Below, one piece after another: positions 32,360 to 35,047 of a DNA stretch of 35,047 nt. Both the position numbers and the translations under genes were made by a program. The notes under the pieces are model-generated. The model saw only the letters and a list, made by a program, of their open reading frames with translations, had not been told where the DNA came from and searched no databases. The DNA is taken from the NCBI GenBank assembly GCA_944392935.1, contig CALXYI010000052.1, positions 1 to 35,047 of the forward strand. Direction: 5' to 3'. This DNA comes from an uncultured Spirochaetaceae bacterium (GTDB taxonomy: Bacteria > Spirochaetota > Spirochaetia > Sphaerochaetales > Sphaerochaetaceae). Position 1 is the stretch's first letter; every line of letters starts with the position of its first letter.

Positions 32360-33413
32360 AGGCCCTCTTCATCAGCATCGCATCCGCGATCGTAAGCGCC
32401 GTCATGGCTTCGATGACGGAGACCGCGCGCGGTGCTATCGTCGGATCATGCCGTCCGTGGACGCTTATCCTTGTATCCTCCATCCCGTCGGTGATCGTCA
32501 TCTGCTCCTTCGCTATCGAAGGCGTAGGCTTGACGGCCGCACGGAAGACGATATCGTTCCCGTTCGATATGCCTCCCAGTATCCCTCCGGCGTTGTTCGA
32601 GAGGAATACTGCCCTGCCGTTCTCCGTCCTCATCCCGTCATTGTTCTCCGATCCGCGCATCGATGCGCTCCTGAATCCCGCTCCGAACTCTATTCCCTTC
32701 ACGGCTCCGATCGAGACGATCGCCGCGGCAAGGGCGGCATCCAGCTTCCCGAATGCAGGATCCCCCAGTCCCGCAGGCACGCCCTGCGCCCTGCATTCGA
32801 TGATCCCGCCTACGCTGTCCCCGTCACGCATGGCATCCTCGGCCGCTTTCATCATGGCTTCCAGTGCGCTGCATCGAGGGGCGTACAGAGGGGGAGGGAA
32901 GGGAGGATCCCATTCATAGTCCGCGGCTTCAATCCCTCCCAGCATCGTCACACCTGCATCGACCCGTATCCCATGCTCGGCAAGCATGAGCTTCGAAAGA
33001 GCTCCGGCGAATACGCGGCATGCGGTCTCCCTTCCTGAGGACCTCCCGCCGCCGCGCGGATCGCGTATCCCGTATTTCATCGTGTAGGTATAGTCGGCAT
33101 GGCCTGGCCTGAAGCAGTGCTCTATGCTGCTGTAGTCGGAGGATCTCTGCGAGGTGTTGCGGATGATGAATCCTATGGGCATGCCTGTCGATATCCCATT
33201 GTAGACTCCCGAGAGTATCTCCACGCTGTCGCTTTCGCTCCTCTTCGTTCCGAGCGATGTGCTGCCTGGCCTTCTCCTTGCCATCTCGGAGGCGATGAAG
33301 TCCTTGTCGATCCTGATGCCTGCTGGGTAGCCGTCCACGACGCCGCCGAGCGCCGCTCCGTGCGATTCCCCGAATGATGTCAGCGTGAGAAGCCTACCTA
33401 TCGTGTTCGGCAT
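32349..33413 (-). CDS. aroC: Chorismate synthase
   Basis: Chorismate synthase makes chorismate from EPSP using reduced FMN. The 354-aa protein starts GRLLTLTSFGESHG after MPNTI and holds the family signatures GESHGAALGGVVDG, GIRDPRGGGRSSGRET (residues from about 119) and the C-terminal RHDPTIAPRAVSVIEAM. The start at 33413 is chosen because GGAGGAG lies 7 nt upstream and the protein then begins as in other species; another ATG two codons earlier would be too close to that site. It overlaps aroK by 20 bp and the XPB gene by 11 bp. With aroK and aroDE in this window it covers four of the seven shikimate steps. Confidence 0.96.
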   Translation of the reverse strand: MPNTIGRLLTLTSFGESHGAALGGVVDGYPAGIRIDKDFIASEMARRRPGSTSLGTKRSESDSVEILSGVYNGISTGMPIGFIIRNTSQRSSDYSSIEHCFRPGHADYTYTMKYGIRDPRGGGRSSGRETACRVFAGALSKLMLAEHGIRVDAGVTMLGGIEAADYEWDPPFPPPLYAPRCSALEAMMKAAEDAMRDGDSVGGIIECRAQGVPAGLGDPAFGKLDAALAAAIVSIGAVKGIEFGAGFRSASMRGSENNDGMRTENGRAVFLSNNAGGILGGISNGNDIVFRAAVKPTPSIAKEQMTITDGMEDTRISVHGRHDPTIAPRAVSVIEAMTALTIADAMLMKRAYER

Positions 33414-33936
33414 AGCCATTCTCCTCCAGTGCCCGCACCACCTGCTCTGCTGTCTTCTCCCTGTCCCCGTATGGTCCAAGGTCTATGGTGAGATCGGCAT
33501 ATTCCCTGTAGATTGCATCACGGTGCTCGTAGATGCGGTGGAATGATGAGGCTGGATCATCCTTGTCGAGGAATGCCGGCATCCCATGCTTCAGGATCAC
33601 GGGGAGCATGCTTTCCTCCTCCCTCCTGAGATAGATGATGCTGCCGCTCTCCTTCAGGAGATCCATCAGCGCCGTGTTGTCCGCAGCGCCGCCGCCGAGG
33701 GAGAGGATGAACGATCCTCCGCTTTCCTTCACGAAGGATGATACGGCTTCCATCTCCGCCTCCATGAAGGCTTCCCTGCCTTTCTCCCTGTAGAGATCCC
33801 TGGCCGAGGCGCAGCCTGCGTACCTGGTCAGAAGATCATCGGAATCGGCATATCCGATGCCGAGGAGGGAGGAGACAAGGCGTGCCTGCGTTGTCTTTCC
33901 CGAGTGCTTTATCCCTGTGAAGAACAATCTCACCAT
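33394..33936 (-). CDS. aroK: Shikimate kinase
   Basis: Shikimate kinase phosphorylates shikimate with ATP. The 180-aa protein has a P-loop GIKHSGKTT (8-16), where His replaces a more usual Gly or Ser, the shikimate-binding DSDDLLTRYAG, and FILSLGGGAADN, the conserved GGG motif. The lid region with the basic EHRDAIYREYADL also fits. The DSDD is in place of the common D-x-D. It is the first gene of a six-gene operon. TAGAAT lies 9 nt before the ATG with TTGAAT 18 bp upstream, and no Shine-Dalgarno is present, so the operon transcript may be leaderless. Confidence 0.9.
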   Translation of the reverse strand: MVRLFFTGIKHSGKTTQARLVSSLLGIGYADSDDLLTRYAGCASARDLYREKGREAFMEAEMEAVSSFVKESGGSFILSLGGGAADNTALMDLLKESGSIIYLRREEESMLPVILKHGMPAFLDKDDPASSFHRIYEHRDAIYREYADLTIDLGPYGDREKTAEQVVRALEENGYAEHDR

Positions 33937-33945
33937 AATAGGGGA

Positions 33946-33975
33946 ATTCTAGCATCTACATGTTTTCCGATTCAA
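33946..33975 (-). promoter_or_regulatory. Promoter of the aroK-aroC-XPB operon
   Basis: Minus-strand TTGAAT (33975-33970) and TAGAAT (33951-33946, five of six) are 18 bp apart. The box ends 9 nt before the ATG at 33936, which places the transcription start within about 4 nt of the start codon. Confidence 0.55.
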
Positions 33976-34140
33976 CAGCAGACAGGCTTTCCACTATGTT
34001 CCGTATGCATCTTCCATCTCTGCAGATGGCCCTGATATCGCAGTCTGCGGGATGGGATGACGGCAGATATGGTCTGATGTGCAAGATTGCCAGCGTGGTG
34101 GCTATTTGACAGGAATCTCCGGAGACTGCAGGATATAAGC

Positions 34141-34254
34141 ATGAGCATATGGAGCGATGGATACTTCAAGCTTGGAGGACGGATTGCCGTAGCCATGTGG
34201 CTTGCAGCCATCTTCGGAGTTCCGCTCTTTGCCATCCTCTGCGTTATCCTCTGA
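34141..34254 (+). CDS. Possible 37-aa single-span membrane protein
   Basis: An ATG at 34141 opens a 37-codon frame: a polar start MSIWSDGYFKLGG followed by a hydrophobic span AVAMWLAAIFGVPLFAIL to the C-terminus, ending in TGA. AGGA lies 7 nt upstream of the ATG. The layout is that of a small membrane protein with a cytoplasmic N-terminus. A perfect TTGACA lies at 34106, but no good -10 box is at the right distance. I know no family for it; it may be a regulator or subunit of a larger complex, or a chance frame. Confidence 0.4.
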   Translation: MSIWSDGYFKLGGRIAVAMWLAAIFGVPLFAILCVIL

Positions 34255-34333
34255 TTGCATTCTTTTCAGTCATGGATGATGGCATCTGGAATAGAACGCG
34301 GAATCGAAGCAGACGGAATCCGGATTCCTGGAT

Positions 34334-34486
34334 ATGCCTGCGGCTGGCGTTGTCCGCTCCACGCAGGCTTCCCTTCAGGTTCTCTGGTGTCCTGCCTGGG
34401 CTCTTGGATTCCTCAGGGAACCGGCTGTATTCACCGCAGCCGCCTTTGGCTTGGGTATCCTGGCTTTCATCCTGATTCTGCTCTGA
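34334..34486 (+). CDS. Possible second small membrane protein ORF
   Basis: A frame open from 34295 to a TGA at 34484-34486 has its only ATG at 34334 (50 codons). It ends in a hydrophobic span TAAAFGLGILAFILILL that resembles the end of the preceding small ORF (AAIFGVPLFAILCVIL). The codons before the ATG (ESKQTESGFLD) also look protein-like, so the true start could be a non-ATG codon or the frame may have been shifted from an upstream ATG at 34272. A perfect 14-bp palindrome GGAATCCGGATTCC lies at 34315-34328. No clear ribosome-binding site is seen, so support is weak. Confidence 0.25.
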   Translation: MPAAGVVRSTQASLQVLWCPAWALGFLREPAVFTAAAFGLGILAFILILL

Positions 34487-34578
34487 TTCCCGCTGCCACC
34501 CCTTCAGGGATGAGGTGCGGCGGATCCTGCTCCCGCAATCAGGATGCAATCCGCTATGCATCGATGGATCCGGTCCTG

Positions 34579-34596
34579 GATGGGAGAAGTCCCATC
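34579..34596 (-). terminator. Hairpin after the terminal membrane-protein gene
   Basis: GATGGGA / TCCCATC form a 7-bp stem with a 4-nt loop immediately downstream of the minus-strand stop codon at 34597. No T run follows, so it may be a weak terminator or an mRNA 3'-end stabiliser. Confidence 0.4.
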
Positions 34597-35047
34597 TCAG
34601 TCATCGTTATCCGGTGTGCGGTATTCGGGTATCGACGGGACAGAGGCGGAGTTCTCAAGCTCCTCCTTCCTCTTCTTCCTGCGCTTCCTGACGGCACGGA
34701 ACTCGACCTTCATCAGATACTCGGCCTCCGCCTTGTTCTTCCGTGAGTCGTTGACGAATCTGTTGTCCTCCACTGTCTTCTTCAGCGCATAGTGGAAGAT
34801 GACGATCATCATGTACCACAGGAAGGAGAGGATGAACGGGGAGAAGCTGCGGAATGTATACACGAAGCTCGTTATCCCTTCCTCCCCGATGATGAGGAGC
34901 GTGTCGAGGTTCTGGAAGAAGAGCAGTAGGGAGATGATCGCCGGGAATACCCAGTACAGCCCCTGCCGTGAGAAGATGAACCTCATTGAAGCAAGCAGTG
35001 ACATGAATGTGAGCAGCAGCGCTGTTATGGGGATGATGTATACGTAC
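34597..35047 (-). CDS. Membrane protein of unknown function, 5' end outside the window
   Basis: The frame is open to the window edge, beyond the first internal ATG at 35004, and the residues before that ATG (VYIIPITALLLTF) form part of a membrane helix. The true start is therefore likely outside. The visible 149 residues show three hydrophobic segments: one at the window edge, GLYWVFPAIISLLLFF, and FSPFILSFLWYMMIVIFHY. A basic, Lys/Arg-rich cytoplasmic-type tail (KVEFRAVRKRRKKRKEE) follows, then an acidic end. I do not recognise the family. Confidence 0.7.
   Translation of the reverse strand, partial: YVYIIPITALLLTFMSLLASMRFIFSRQGLYWVFPAIISLLLFFQNLDTLLIIGEEGITSFVYTFRSFSPFILSFLWYMMIVIFHYALKKTVEDNRFVNDSRKNKAEAEYLMKVEFRAVRKRRKKRKEELENSASVPSIPEYRTPDNDD

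Noticed and set aside
34255..34746. Long plus-strand frame in the gap before the terminal gene
   Set aside because: Composition rich in Cys, Gly, Ser and Arg with no structure; its 3' part is antisense to the membrane-protein gene.
1..35047. CRISPR arrays and tRNA genes
   Set aside because: No regularly spaced short repeats and no tRNA-like T-arm/acceptor patterns were found on reading either strand.

Overview
This window reads as the chromosome of a moderately GC-rich bacterium with very tightly packed genes; most gene junctions inside operons are 4-bp ATGA/GTGA overlaps. A spirochaete of the Treponema/Sphaerochaeta type is my best guess (moderate to low confidence). The main reason is the pair of adjacent genes for a bacterial XPB-type helicase and its helicase-associated partner, an arrangement I know from treponemes and mycobacteria. 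Low-complexity cues and a fused AroD-AroE do not contradict this. No taxonomic marker other than a partial 5S rRNA is present.

Layout: 1-83 is the 3' end of a 5S rRNA, followed by a terminator and typA (226-2064, +). xth (minus) shares a terminator hairpin with typA. Next comes a compact ParA plus ribbon-helix-helix cassette (3129-4148, +) with its own consensus promoter and terminator. A UvrD/PcrA-type helicase follows (minus). The operon marR - ABC - ABC (10623 down to 6570, minus) encodes a heterodimeric ABC exporter under a MarR regulator with a perfect palindromic operator. An S24-type autocleaving repressor gene follows (10763-11413, minus).

11414-13347 is the one accessory-looking stretch. 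It holds a 1.5-kb block bounded by two 102-bp direct repeats. The repeats duplicate the 3' end of a DUF362/ferredoxin gene. The block encodes a 60-aa protein and a GNAT acetyltransferase in a toxin-antitoxin-like overlapping pair, then a decayed or recoded reading frame. This is the best candidate for an undescribed system here.

13301-15592 (minus) is a three-gene operon: PAP2-like/DUF212, RsmB-like methyltransferase and DUF362 ferredoxin protein. Aconitase and isocitrate dehydrogenase (15670-18806, +) face a minus-strand operon of 3-hydroxyisobutyrate-type dehydrogenase, citrate synthase and a HAD hydrolase. Together these give the whole citrate-to-2-oxoglutarate branch, and the cofactor residues of the isocitrate dehydrogenase predict NAD+ use. 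21769-23942 (+) is a MATE - ArsR - GNAT operon. maf and an ABC-F gene overlap on the minus strand, and a fused aroD-aroE (TTG start) runs divergently. The last large operon (33936 down to 28043, minus) is aroK - aroC - XPB helicase - XPB partner - secreted YbjN-like protein - histidine phosphatase. 33937-34596 lacks large genes but contains two possible small membrane-protein ORFs. The window ends inside a membrane protein gene (minus) whose 5' end lies outside.

Several genes (typA, MATE, aroK, perhaps the PAP2-like gene) lack a Shine-Dalgarno sequence and have a -10 box only 6-10 nt before the start codon, which suggests leaderless transcripts. Everything here was read by eye; no database searches or structure predictions were run.
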